64,000 nucleotides of DNA, from positions 40,249,294 to 40,313,293 of the forward strand of contig NC_135180.1 in the NCBI RefSeq assembly GCF_041146795.1, read 5' to 3'. Shown here piece by piece: positions 1 to 12,002 of this stretch. The stretch comes from Maylandia zebra (taxonomy: Eukaryota > Chordata > Actinopteri > Cichliformes > Cichlidae). Position 1 is the stretch's first letter. Every line of letters begins with the position of its first letter. Under the pieces are notes generated by a model. It was given only the letters and a program-made list of their open reading frames with translations. It was not told the origin of the DNA and ran no database searches. The position numbers were made by a program, and so were the translations under genes.

Positions 1-337
1 CCTTTCCAGTCACCTTTCTCACTCACTATGTGTTAACAGACCTCTCTGCATTGAATCATATCTGTTATTAACCTCTGTCTCTCTTCCACAGCATGTCTTT
101 ATCCTGTCTTCCTTCTCTCACCCCAACCGGTCGCAGCAAATTGCCCCGCCCCTCCCTGAGCCTGGTTCTGCTGGAGGTTTCTTCCTGTTAAAAGGGAGTT
201 TTTCCTTCCCACTGTCGCCAAAGTGCTGCTCATAGGGGGTCATATGATTGTTGGGTTTTTCTCTGTATCTATGAAGCGCCTTGAGGCGACTTTTGTTGTG
301 ATTTGGCGCTATATAAATAAAATTGAATTGAATCCAC
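1..337 (+). mobile_element. L2-type LINE, 3' end only
   Basis: This is the 3' untranslated end of an L2-type LINE, cut by the window edge. It matches the ends of the fuller copies at 5392-7266 and 40963-42637 almost base for base: the CTCACTATG block, the AGCATGTCTTTATCCTGTC block and the final GGCGCTATATAAATAAAATTGAATTGAAT tail are all present in the same order. No coding sequence of the element remains in view. It lies downstream of the last visible mindy4b exon and so probably sits in a mindy4b intron. Confidence 0.8.
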
Positions 338-690
338 AGAGCCCAAACGGTGTGTATCAGGCTGTAATATAATGGGTAAACCAGTAAAGGACACAGTTTT
401 ACTGGTTTCTGCTGTAGTGAAACGACCTCACAGCACCACGAGCTGCTTCCCAGCCTCAGCTCACAGCTGCCGGCCGTCAGCTGTTTAAAATGAGAAACTG
501 AAGGACTGAAGACTGATGAGAGCAGCATAGACGGATGTAACACACACCTGAGGCACACCTGAAAGGTTACTGTGAGTATCCTGATTACATCAGCTGTGCT
601 CTGCTGCTTCCTCATGTCACCGAAAGACCTGTAATCAACACATAGCTGTGAGTGTGTGTGTGCCAGCGGTGCTCGGTTACAGGTCTCTAC

Positions 691-3600
691 CTGCGGCAGC
701 ACACCGCGCTCCATCTCCTCTCGACTCCAGCGCAGATATCCTACATCGCTGCGGGACAGGACGCCCTGCAGGGGGCGCTGCAGAGGCAGGCCGTCCTGCC
801 CGAAGTGCCGCATCCCGTTGAAGAGGTGCGGGCTGGCTCTGCCGGTCAGTAGCAGGTTCAGCAGAGCCTGCATACACAAGCAGAGACCTGGAGGCTCCTC
901 CCACTTTGCACTCTACAGGTGCGCACGCTCGCAGACGCTCTCAGGCTAACAGAGACGCTCTGATCGTTGAGCGGTCAGCACAAGAGCTGAGGCTGACGGA
1001 GGCGACATCAGCAGGAAACACAAACGAGCATCCATGTCTGATGATGTCACTGTCAGCTGTTTAGCCCCCCCAGCAGATTTTTACTTCCCATGGTGCTCTC
1101 TGATTGAGACATTTTTAGCTGAACACAGAGCGACGAGGAAGCTGCTGAGTGAATGACATGAGTGGGCGGAGCACGCATGTAAAACGACACACCTGTGACA
1201 GGTGCGGGCCTGGTATCTGATAGTGCACAGGTACAAACGCCTTACACAAAGATTTCTAAATGAAGTCTGGCAACATGAGTCAGGTGAGCTCTTACCTGCC
1301 GACAGGCAGAGCTGCCCGGGCTGAGGTGCAGCAGGTATGACGTAGGAGAGTCTAGGTCCTGCCTCAGCCTGTGAGGAAGAGGACGCACATGGTCAACGGC
1401 TCAGTTAACCAGCGGGCTGTAACAGACTGTTTCCTGTCGGGGGCGCTAACATCGCAGAGCTTCGCTGTGTGGTTACCTCTCGATGGTACGGGAGCAGATG
1501 AGGCTGTAGAGGAAAAGGATGACGCCATGACTGCCCTCCTCCTGAAACTACAAGACAACAGGTCATACCCCATGCACAGGGCAAACGAATTTTATTTGAT
1601 TAACTTATTGATATTATTGGCCAAATTTCATATACATAAGTCGAAATTTTCTAACGCAAAACCATCCTTTCGGTGCTTTTTAAATGAAACCAAACAATAT
1701 GTTAAAACCATACAACATTCTCAAAATCAAAAAGCTGTCAAAACCATAAACCTATGTTCCCTGTTCAATATCATGTGATTCTATAATAGACTGTGTCTAT
1801 TTTGCTTTTTTATACGAACCCCCTGACATTGTGTTTGCTATTTTGTATTTGTATATCTGTATTTTGTGCTTTGTCAATAAAAAAAAAACAAAAAACAAAA
1901 AAAAAAAAACAAGACAACAGGTCACGTCGCACGGCGGGCTCCAAACCACCCGAAACCTTTCCGACAGCGGGCCGACGGAGCTCCACGTCCGATCGCAGGC
2001 CGTATTTTTGTGTAGTCGTGTCACGTGCGTAAAGATCAGTGCTCGTTTTTCTCACCTGAATCCGCATTAATGCAACAAGCTGAAGAGTTAGCGCTAAGGT
2101 AAAGTGACCTGATTCTGGCGTCCTGATTGGATGCTGTACTCACGCACTGGATGTGGTCGAGGATGAAGTTGGTGATGGCGTCCTTCTCGCTGAACGTGAA
2201 GAGCTGCAGCTGAAAGACATGAAAGAACAGACGTGACGAGATGCTGGGGACGGAGCAGCGGTCGCAGCGCTGTGAGGAAGGGCGGTACCCTCTCTGTGAA
2301 GGTGTCCAGTTTGTTGTCCAGGTGAGATGTGATGCAATAGTCTTCGGTTACCAAGGTGACAGTCGCGCTCGCCTCCTGGCCGGCCAACCAGAGGCTGTCG
2401 CTCAGGGCAGCCGCCAATGCTCTGTCCTGCTCCCGCCGTCCTACCTCTGTCAGACTGGAGGGTGGACAAAATAATAGAAACACATTAGAGTTGTGGGGAG
2501 CCGAGGACACCAAAGGTCAAAGGTGACGCAGGATGCTGGGTGCTAAACTGACGCGACTTCAGAGAACCGCTGGGCACAGAGAAAGACCAGTTACCGTCCC
2601 ACTGTTCCCATTTTCTGTCATGTTCATTTTTCATCATGTGACATCTCACCTTTACCATTTCCACGCCAGAGAGGCCTCACCTGTGCAGCGTCTGTCCGTC
2701 TGAGGTGCTCTGTTGGGTGAACAGCAGGTGCTTAATGATGCGAGCCTGGACGACCATCTGAATGGCCCGAGCCCCACCCTGAAACACACACCTGACCTTA
2801 AAAGATGTAATATTCTGGGCGGGGCTTGATGCTGATGGGTTAAAACTGCCAGCCTATCAGGAGTGAGATGACGCTCTTAGTCGTGTCCGGGAAATTCTGG
2901 GCTTTTAATGTTTGCTTTGAACTCTTTTTGTTTACACTATAAAAACCAAGTTAACATTTATTCTGTATTTTCTCTGATCTACAGGGTCAAATGTAAACAC
3001 CCACTCAGTCTGCTATTAAGTGGTGCTGAAGCTTCTGCAGCACAGAGGTTGGTTAGAGGACGTTTGTTCAAAAGCAACACGGTGAGCGCATTCTGTAGTC
3101 TACCTGCCCTTTCACACGGGACGCGGCACGCACCGCGCTCTGAAGCCCGTTCATTTCTATTGCTCGTGCTGCACAACAACGTTTTAACGCTGCGCTGAGC
3201 CAGGAGTGCTCACACAATCAGCGGGTGAATTTTGACCGCCGCGCGCTGTGACGTACCTTCACGCAGCCAATAAAAACGAAGCCTACAGCTGCGCTACGTT
3301 CAACCACGCGAAGGAAAACGTTGTGTGGAGCTTGGTAAACTTTTAGGCCCAAGTGTCCGTGCGTTCCTTTCAGCGGCTCTGGGCACCTTGGGAGGAAAGC
3401 AGTGTTGTGGAAACGACACACGTAGTTACCTTCTTCTTTATGAACGAGTGATACATTTTTTTAATAAATTTGAGAGGGTCTTAACAATTGAATCAGCTGT
3501 GTGACAGTGAAAGTAAGAACGTTCAACATTATTTATCAGGTACATCACTGAACTGGAGGATAAATAACACTCCTGTATTATATAGAATATTATAATGTAA

Positions 3601-4932
3601 AATTTATCAAAAAATTAAGAAAGGTTAAAAAGCTAAAGGTTTAGTTTGAGTTTCTGCTTTTCTTTTCCTGATATTCATATAACATTTGTAAGGAAATATT
3701 AACTTTAATTCCTCCGTTCCCTTTCTCTCTCTTTCCTGATTTACTTCTTCAGACTTCATCTGGATGCAGGTCTGGAGTTGGTGTGTGAGAGAGTTCAGCA
3801 TCCTGACAGCCTGATGGATGAAGCTGTCTCTCCGTCTCAAACAGCTCTAACTACATGCTTTAGCAAAGAGGAAACTTTGAAGCCTGATCTTAAAAGCAGA
3901 GTTGGTTTCTCACCCCATCAGCCTTCAGAGCGTATGCGAACTCGGAGTTTGGTTCCCTGAAGTGGAAGACTGCTTTCCTCCACTCGTAGTCGAAGACACG
4001 AAAGTTTCCACCCAGAAGAATCCTCCTCAGGCTCTGACATCAACACAGAGACAGGTCATCGGTCAGTCGTTTGTCCTGAATGCAGCCTGACGGGGAACAA
4101 CAGGTCAAAGCAGCTCTGAACACTCCCTGCTCTGTTCAGACCTTCTGTTTGCTACAGGCAGCCAATGATAATAAAACTAGTGTAAAGGAGGAGGAACTAA
4201 AACTGTTTGTTTCAAGCAGAAGTCTGACTGCATAAAGATAACATCATAGAGCTGGAGTTTCAGCACCTGCACACCTCCATCCTGGTATCCTCATAAACCC
4301 CGCCTCCCTTTAGCCAAGTGGAGGAGTCGCATAACACGGCTGATCTGTGGTCAGGTGAGCTCATCGTGTTTACAGGAAAACAGGTCACCTGACACCGCTG
4401 GGTGTCAGGTGACCTGTTTCTGAATCCTTGTGTTTACCTCAATCAGTTGGGGGGTGACCGGCGTTCCCCCGAGCCCCGCAGAGATGGCCAGCCTCCGGGG
4501 GATAGAGCAGAGGGCTTGAAGGGTCCTCCGGGGTGGAGGGGCTTCCTCCTGCTCCTCCTCTTTCTCCACATCCAGCAGCCTCTGAGGAGAAAGCGAGACA
4601 AACAGCTGCCTTCGACCATTCAGTCACAATGAAAAAAACACTTCCCACAGCTTCAACGCTGAACAACGGAAACATCAGATTTACAGCAAACCTGCAGTCA
4701 CGTTACTCAGGAAGGCGTTTACCTTTGTCTCCCCTCAGTGCACACACCAAAATAAATCAATATGAGCTCCTGGACAGCTGATGAACAGAGCGGAGCGTGA
4801 GGGTGACACTGATCAAACACAGTACGTGGTGGTAGTAAGTGCAGTAGTATTTTCTTAGAGGTGACTCACGTGAGGATTCCTGCTCACTTCCTGCCAGAGC
4901 AGCTCGATGTAGTCCAGCCTGCGGTCTGACAT
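691..4932 (-). CDS. mindy4b: MINDY-4B-like inactive deubiquitinase (5' part; 3' end beyond window)
   Basis: Nine coding exons read on the minus strand: 4932-4870 (ATG, begins MSDRRLDYIELLWQEV), 4581-4438, 4033-3914, 2778-2681, 2454-2289, 2209-2144, 1541-1477, 1368-1296 and 867-691. All junctions are in phase with GT/AG borders, giving 324 codons before the window ends. Family signatures are RILLGGNFRVFDYEWRKAVF (exon 3), SHGVILFLYSLICSRTIER (exon 7) and LLNLLLTGRASPHLFNG with LQGVLSRSDVGYL (exon 9), typical of the MINDY/FAM188 K48-ubiquitin hydrolase fold. At the position of the family's GGPCG catalytic loop, exon 4 reads GGARAIQM, so the nucleophilic cysteine is missing; that is the known state of MINDY-4B, which points to this paralogue rather than MINDY3 or MINDY4. 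Function is therefore likely non-catalytic ubiquitin binding, which is inference. The remaining C-terminal exons lie left of the window. Confidence 0.85.
1566..1908 (+). mobile_element. 5'-truncated L1 insertion with poly(A) tail
   Basis: The insert is bounded by a perfect 16-bp target-site duplication, ACAAGACAACAGGTCA, at 1550-1565 and 1909-1924. Plus-strand translation at the left end ends in the L1 ORF2 C-terminus (KFHIHKSKFSNAKPSF, stop at 1778), followed by a 3' untranslated region, an AATAAA-like signal near 1876 and an A-rich tail to 1908. It is antisense to mindy4b and lies in the intron just upstream of the exon starting at 1541. Confidence 0.85.
4381..4416. repeat. Perfect inverted repeat, 16-bp stem and 4-nt loop
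   Basis: CAGGTCACCTGACACC is followed by GCTG and then by its exact reverse complement. On the minus strand the hairpin begins about 21 nt into the mindy4b intron after the exon ending at 4438, so it would form in the pre-mRNA close to the 5' splice site. Confidence 0.9.
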
Positions 4933-5391
4933 CACTGACTACAGCTGAGGGACGGCCCTTACTAACACTACAGCGGAGCCACGGCGAGGATGACGAGCTG
5001 CTCCTTCATCCTGTCTGAAGCTGCAGCCTGACTGAGTGTTACACAGTCAGCTGAAAACTGACCTGAGTGCAGTGCAGCGGCACCACCAACAGAGGGCAGA
5101 GCTGATCTATCTATCGCTCTATCAGGCGTGATGGATGCTGAGAGAGGGTCTCTGAGTTACTGTCAACATTTCAAATTCATTTCTAGTTACAGAAACAGAA
5201 ATATGCTTTCTTTTGGAAACAGTGGCAGTCTGAGTCGAACCCAGACTTTTGAACCATCAGCTGAAGAGCTGTTAGCTGAAAACTCTGCACACCTCAGCAT
5301 GCTGTGCATGGATATGTATGCTCACCGTGACAGCCGTCTTATTTTCCTGTCATGTTTTTGGATATGCGCAGACTCATGTATGGAAGGTGTC

Positions 5392-7266
5392 TAAGTCCTG
5401 CCATTAATTAATGCTTCGATCTTAAATATGATCAACCTATCTCTAATGATCGGCTATGTACCACAGGCCTTCAAGCTGGCTGTAGTTAAACCTTTACTCA
5501 AAAAGCATCTCTAGACCCAGCAGTCTTAGCTAATTATAGGCCAATCTCCAACCTTCCTTTATATCAAACATCCTTGAAAGAGTAGTTGTCAAACAGCTAA
5601 CAGATCATCTGCAGAGGTTTATTTGAAGAGTTTCAGTCAGGTTTCAGAGCTCATCACAGCACAGAAACAGCTTTAGTGAAGGTTACAAATGATCTTCTTA
5701 TGGCCTCTGACAGTGGACTCATCTCTGTGCTTGTCCTGCTAGACCTCAGTGCAGCGTTCGATACTGTCGACCATAATATCCTATTAGAGCGATTAGAACA
5801 TGCTGTAGGTATTACAGGTACTGCACTGCAGTGGTTTGTATCATATCTATCTAATAGACTCCAGTTTGTGCATGTAAATGGAGAGTCCTCTTCACACACT
5901 GAGGTTAATTATGGAGTTCCACAGGGTTCAGTGCTAGGACCAATTCTGTTTACATTATACATGCTTCCCTTAGGCAGCATCATTAGAAGGCATAGCATAC
6001 ATTTTCACTGCTATGCAGATGACACCCAGCTCTATCTGTCCATGAAGCCAGATAACACACACCAATGAGTTAAACTGCAGGAATGTCTTAAAGGCATAAA
6101 GACCTGGATGGCCGCTAACTTTCTGCTTCTTAATTCAGATAAAACTGAGATTATTGTACTCGGCCCTGAAAAGCTTAGAAATATGGTATCTAAGCAGATT
6201 CTTACTCTGGATGGCATTACCTTGGCCTCCAGTAACGCTGTGAGGAACCTTGGAGTCATTTTTGACCAGGACATGTCCTTCAACGCACATATTAAACAAA
6301 TATGTAAGACTGCTTTCTTCCATTTGTGCAACATCTCTAAAGTTAGAAATATCCTGTCTCAGAGTGACGCTGAAAAACTAGTTCATGCATTTATTACTTC
6401 CAGGCTGGACGACTGTAATTTATTATTATCAGGAAGTCCTAAAAACTCCCTGAAAAGCCTTCAGCAGATCCAAAATGCTGCAGCAAGAGTCCTGACAGGG
6501 ACTAGAAAGAGAGAGCAGATTTCTCCTGTTTTGGCTTCCTGTTAAATCCAGGATTCAAAATCCTGCTCCTCACATACAAGGTCTTAAATAATCAGGCCCC
6601 ATCTTATCTTAATGACCTTGTAGTACCATATCAGCCTATTAGAGCACTTCGCTCTCGCTCTGCAGGCCTACTTGTTGTTCCTAGAGTATTTAAAAGTAGA
6701 ATGGGAGGCAGAGCCTTCAGTTTTCAGGCCCCTCTTCTGTGGAACCAGCTTCCAGTTTGGGTTCAGGAGACAGACACTATCTCTACTTTTAAGATTAGGC
6801 TTCAAACTTTCCTTTTTGCTAAAGCATATAGTTAGTGCTGGACCAGGTGACCCTGAATCCTCCCTTAGTTATGCTGGAATAGACGTAGGCTGCCGGGGGA
6901 TTCCCATGATGCATTGAGTTTTTCCTTTCCAGTCACCTTTCTCACTCACTATGTATTAACAGACCTCTGCATTGAATCATATCTGTTATTAATCTCTGTC
7001 TCTCTTCCACAGCATGTCTTTTATCCTGTCTTCCTTCTCTCACCCCAACCGGTCGCAGCAAATTGCCCCGCCCCTCCCTGAGCCTGGTTCTGCCGGAGGT
7101 TTCTTCCTGTTAAAAGGGAGTTTTTCCTTCCCACTGTTGCCAAAGTGCTGCTCACAGGGGGTCATATGATTGTTGGGTTTTTCTCTGTATCTATGAAGTG
7201 CCTTGAGGCAACTTATGTTGTGATTTGGCACTATATAAATAAAATTGAATTGAATTGAATTGAATT
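5392..7266 (+). mobile_element. L2-type LINE, copy A, 5'-truncated and inactive
   Basis: The element encodes part of an L2-clade reverse transcriptase. Visible RT motifs are [40 protein letters not shown] and [14 protein letters not shown], with the catalytic YADD box intact. Translation begins without a start codon near 5400 (a VVKPLLKKH block). Lesions include frame changes at 5500-5600, a TGA at 6066 just after the palm and an early stop at 6543 caused by a small deletion that removes the usual HWLP motif. The 3' end carries the GGCACTATATAAATAAAATTG block and a repeated ATTGA tail. The L1 at 7267 follows immediately. Confidence 0.9.
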
Positions 7267-8049
7267 ATGAGTAGCGTACTGGTGGCCGAAATGGCTACAT
7301 TGCGAACCGAATTGAAAAGTGACTTCAAAGCATTCGGTACGGAATTTCGGGAGGATATAAAGAAGCAAATGGCCGAACTCTCTAAGGAATTGAATCAAAG
7401 ATTACACGAGATGGCGGATCAGGTGGAGGAAATGACTGGTCGGCTAAAGCACGTCGAGGACAACATGGCTGACTCGGAACGCTGGGACATTGGTGTTAGG
7501 GATACACTTGTGCAGCTGTTGGAAAATCAACGGGCGCTTCAGGAAAAGGTGTCCGATATGGAGGGCCGCGCTAGGCACAAAAACATCCGGATCTACGGCG
7601 TACCGGAAAACTCGGAGGGCTCGTCGGTGACTACCTTTGTCGAAAATCTGATCAAAGAACACCTAGGCGAAGATTTCGGCCCGGACCGTGCCCTCGGCAT
7701 TGAGCGTGCACACCGCGCGTTGGGACCAAAACCACCCCCGAACGCCCCACCACGCTCAATAATAGTGCGCTTCCTCCGGTTCTCTGTTAAAGAAGAGATT
7801 CTCCGCACGGCGTGGAACAAAGGGGTACATATCCAAAACAAACGGGTGTATTTCGATCATGACTACTCCCTGGAAGTGCAGAAAAGGAGACGGGAATATA
7901 TTCCAGTTAAGAAGGCTTTGAAGGACAGCGGGATCCGCTTCCAGACACCACTAAGTAAGATGCGAGTGTTTTATGCGTCAGGCAATGTCCTATATAATAC
8001 CGTGACCCAAGCTGCCGAGGATTATGTTGTATTCCACATATCCACTTGA
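7267..8049 (+). CDS. L1 retrotransposon ORF1 protein
   Basis: An uninterrupted 260-codon frame begins with ATG at 7267, directly after the ATTGA tail of the preceding L2. The first 100 residues are charged and heptad-like, ending near EKVSDMEGRARHKNIRIYGV, which is the coiled coil leading into the L1 ORF1 RNA-recognition domain (transposase_22 type). The remainder, with IERAHRALG and SIIVRFLRFSVKEEIL, fits the RRM and C-terminal domain. In the family, ORF1p trimers bind L1 RNA. The stop overlaps the next frame at 8046. It could be translated, but the partner ORF2 is dead. Confidence 0.88.
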   Translation: MSSVLVAEMATLRTELKSDFKAFGTEFREDIKKQMAELSKELNQRLHEMADQVEEMTGRLKHVEDNMADSERWDIGVRDTLVQLLENQRALQEKVSDMEGRARHKNIRIYGVPENSEGSSVTTFVENLIKEHLGEDFGPDRALGIERAHRALGPKPPPNAPPRSIIVRFLRFSVKEEILRTAWNKGVHIQNKRVYFDHDYSLEVQKRRREYIPVKKALKDSGIRFQTPLSKMRVFYASGNVLYNTVTQAAEDYVVFHIST

Positions 8050-11000
8050 TGGCTTATAATTTCTATAAAATGCTGTCACTAAATGTAAATGGCCTGAATA
8101 GCCCTATTAAAAGAAGCAAATTAATTGCCAAATTGAAAAAGGAGACAGTAGATTTGGCATATTGGCAAGAAACTCATCTAGATAATGCAGAACATGAGAA
8201 ATTAAAAAAGATGGGTTTCAGACATACATTCTATTCATCGTATAGGGCCGGGAAAAAACGAGGAGTAGCTATCCTTATCTCAAATAAAATAAAATTTGAA
8301 CATATATCTACTCTAAGTGATAAGGAAGGTCGGTTTGTTTTAGTAAAAGGTAGAATAGAGAATAAGGCGGTGACACTATTAAATGTCTATGCAACCCCCG
8401 GGAAGCAACGCAAGCTTCTTTAAGAAGATATTTGATTTGATCTCTAAGGAAACGGTGGGAACTCTTATTTGTGCAGGAGATTTTAATTTACTGTTAAATC
8501 CCAGATTAGACTCAAATAATAGGGACAGGAAAAGCACGTCTGGAGGGAAACGGGTTAAAGGAATGTTAACGGAATTAGGGCTTATTGACGTGTGGCGATC
8601 TATCCATGGGTCAGCGTCAGGATTCACTTTTTACTCTGCTCGACACTCAGTGTATTCGAGGATAGATTACTGTTTTATGTTTAATAGGGATTTAGACAGG
8701 ATAAAAGATTGCAGAATAGGTCCAAGAGATGTCTCTGACCACAGTGGAATTTATATAACGTTACATTTGGACGGGACACGGAAGACAACTTTGTGGAGAC
8801 TAAATACCGGTATGTTAAATGACCCCGCTTTTGTGAAACAAATGACAGCCGATCTTAACTTGTACCTGCAGGACAATAATGGAGAGACAAATCACAGTAT
8901 TGTGTGGGATGCAGCCAAAGCTGTCCTCAGAGGTAAAATAATTGCGTGGTCGACCGTGATTAAAAAGAAAAAGTCACAAGAATTGTTACAACTGCAGGAT
9001 AGATTAATGGCCTTGGAACAGTCAGGTCTAAAGGATAAAAATACTACAGTAACCCACCAGATCAGACAGATTAAGCAGGAGATAGATAAGATATTGAGCG
9101 AAGAAGTAGAGAAAAACATAAGATTCATGAAACAGAGGTATTATGAGGCGGGGCCTAAGGCGGCGAAGCAGTTGGCGTGGCGGATTAGAAAACAGCAAGC
9201 TGAAAATAATATTTATAAGATTAGAGACCCGGTCGGTAACAATGTTGTAACTGACCTGGATAAAATTCAAAAAGCGTTTGAAATGTATTACAAATCCTTA
9301 TATAGTCAATCTACTCAGGGTGATGTAAATAAGATGACTGACTTTTTGAATTCCTTAGACCTGCCTACGATTGGTCGAGAAGCAAATAGTAAGTTAACGT
9401 CCTTAATATCTCGGGAAGAAATAATTAAAGCTATCTCCAGCCTTAAATCCAATAAATCACCAGGTACTGACGGGCTCCCTGCCGAATGGTACAAAACCAT
9501 GAGGGAAAGCCTTCTTCCCCTGTTGGAAACTAGTTTTAACTATATTTTGAAAGGAGGTCTGGTACCTCCCTCTTGGAAGGAGGCCTTCATATCTGTTTTG
9601 CCAAAGGGGGGACAGGATAGACTAAACTGCAAATCTTATAGGCCGATAAGTGTCCTGAACTCAGACTATAAACTATACACAACTATTTTGGTGCGAAGAA
9701 TGGATGCTGTAATGCCTTCTTTGATTGATGAAGACCAAACGGGTTTCTTGAAAAATAGACAAACCCACGATAATATTAGACGAGCTTTACACATCATCGA
9801 ACACATTAATAATAAGAAAACAAGCTCAGTTATTCTTAGCTTAGATGCTGAAAAAGCATATGATTCAGTGAATTGGGACTTCCTCTTCCTAGTGATGAAA
9901 AGATTTGGTTTCTGTAGCGAGTTTATAAGATGTTTCCAAGCTCTTTATTCTCTCCCTACTGCCAGAATAAAAATTAACGGTAGCCTCTCCGATACTATTT
10001 TTTTAGAACGAGGATGTAGACAGGGGTTTCCAGCAAGCCCCTACCTCTTCAACTTGTTTATCAAACCTCTAGCCCAGGCTATACGTCAGGAAGCATCGTT
10101 GAAAGGGATTGTAATAGGAGGGGACGAGTACAAGGTGTGTTTATATGCAGATGTTGTCTTGGTGACAATCATGGATCCCAGCTCAGGTATACCAGTATTA
10201 ATGGGGATGTTGGAAACATATGGCCTGTATTCAGGGTATGTCCTTAATGTCAAAAAAACTCAAGTTCTGTCATTTAATTTTTCTCCGGACCTGACACTAC
10301 TGGCAAAATTCAAGTTTAATTGGGAGGCAACTGCTATCAAATATTTGGGAGTGTTTCTGCCTAGAGATCTGACACAACTGTACGATATTAATTACAGTCG
10401 TATTAATAGAGAAATATATAGCGATCTCAACATTTCGGCCTTGCTCCCTCTCGACCTTGGCAACAGGATACAGATAATTAAAATGAATATTCTCCCCAAA
10501 CTACTCTTTTTCTTGCTTTACCTATTCAAATTCCAGAGAAGCAATTCAGGGAATGGAATAAGCAGATTTCGAGATTCATTTGGCTTAACAAAAGACCACG
10601 GGTGAAGTTCTCTACTTTGCAGTTGCCGAAAGACAAAGGGGGCTTGGCTCTACCTTCATTAAGGAATTACTACTTATCTGCTCAGCTGAGGTCCTTGGTG
10701 TGTTGGTGTAATCCATCTTTTTGTGCGAGGTGGAAGACGATTGAGATGTCTCTCTCAGACACGCCAATCCAGTCTAGACTTGGTCACGCGGCTTCTGATT
10801 TGGACGATACCTTGACGCCCAGCCACTGGGTCACTTTTACATTAAAAATATGGAGGGGAGTGGTCAAGGAGGCGCAACTCCAGGAAGAGATAAAACTTCT
10901 GAGGTGGCCAGCGTATGACCCTGATTTTTTACCTGCTTCCCACGATAGTAGATTTAAACAATGGGTGTTGCATGGAATCACTGCTGGGTGTTTGGTTATT

Positions 11001-11822
11001 GTAAAATCTAAAATTATGGCTTTTGATACCCTATGCAAGACTTACGATCTCGGGAAACAAGACTTTTTTCAATACTTGCAACTCCGTGACTATATTGGCA
11101 AAAGACTGAAGAGCTGTGTCCGTGGAGACTTCTCGATTGTTGATATTTTCATTGATGCTTATGACTCTGGGAGTAACAGAGCCTTGATAAGTAAATTGTA
11201 TAAATGTATGACTAAGCTCAAAGGGCACTCAACGATTTACATAAAGCAGAAATGGGAAAAAGAAATGGACATTGTGATTACAGAAGATGGGTGGGCACAG
11301 ATCTGGGAGACACAGTTTACCACGACTAACTCCAACATGTGGCGGGACTTCTGCTGGAAGAACATTATACGCTATTTCATAACGCCTAAACAGAAGTCTA
11401 AATTCAGTGCTACACCTGCGTTTTGCTGGAGGAATTGTGGGGAAGACGTGGCTGATTACGGTCATGTATTCTGGTCCTGCCCACTCATACGACCCTTCTG
11501 GACGGAAGTTATAAAGATAATTACAGAGGTGTTGGGATTCCACGTGTCTTGTACATTTACCTCATTGTATCTGGGATGTTTTACAGACGATTTAGTTGCA
11601 GATGATGTTTACCTTCTGAAAGTTCTCTTGGCTTCTGCGAAGAAGGCCATAACAAAACGCTGGCTCTGTAGAGATCCTCCCACTGTAACACTTTTTACCT
11701 CTATAGTGGAAGACGTCAAATTGATGGAATGTATGACTTTCACTCTGCGACTGCAGGGAGATTTGGGAAGGAGACGGTGGAGAAAATGGCTGGACTTTAC
11801 AGCTTGTGGCAGCACCCTTTGA
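8046..11822 (+). pseudogene. L1 ORF2 (endonuclease-reverse transcriptase), broken
   Basis: Three consecutive frames carry one ORF2. 8046-8400 is the start of the APE endonuclease (LSLNVNGLNSPIKRSKLIAK, QETHL); the frame shifts near 8390 inside the NVYA block; 8383-10605 holds the rest of the endonuclease (AGDFNLLLNPRLDS, SDHSGIY) and the RT (SPGTDGLPAEWYKT, SYRPISVLNSDYKL, SLDAEKAYDSVNWDFL); and 10602-11822 holds the C-terminal part with a Cys/His knuckle (NCGEDVADYGHVFWSCP). The RT box reads YADV instead of YADD, a GAT to GTT change at 10154, and the preceding motif is QGFPASPYLF where the family has QGCP. Two frameshifts plus this substitution make it inactive. An AAATAAA with an A-rich stretch follows at 11970-12002. 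Confidence 0.9.
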
Positions 11823-12002
11823 TGCATAGAATTAGTAATGCAGACTTGTTGACGTATGTATGTGTGGATGTGCAGATGTATGTACAGGTGTATGTTATCT
11901 TCCCATGACCTCATACTGTTTCTGTTTTTTCTTTTTCTATTTTATCTTGTTGCATAAAAATGTTCCTAAACAAATAAAAAGTGTCAAAACAAAAACAAAA
12001 AC

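Noticed and set aside
118..690. Extension of the minus-strand frame beyond the mindy4b exon at 691-867
   Set aside because: A GTAGAG donor follows the exon at 690 and the remainder runs into L2 3' UTR sequence with no family similarity.
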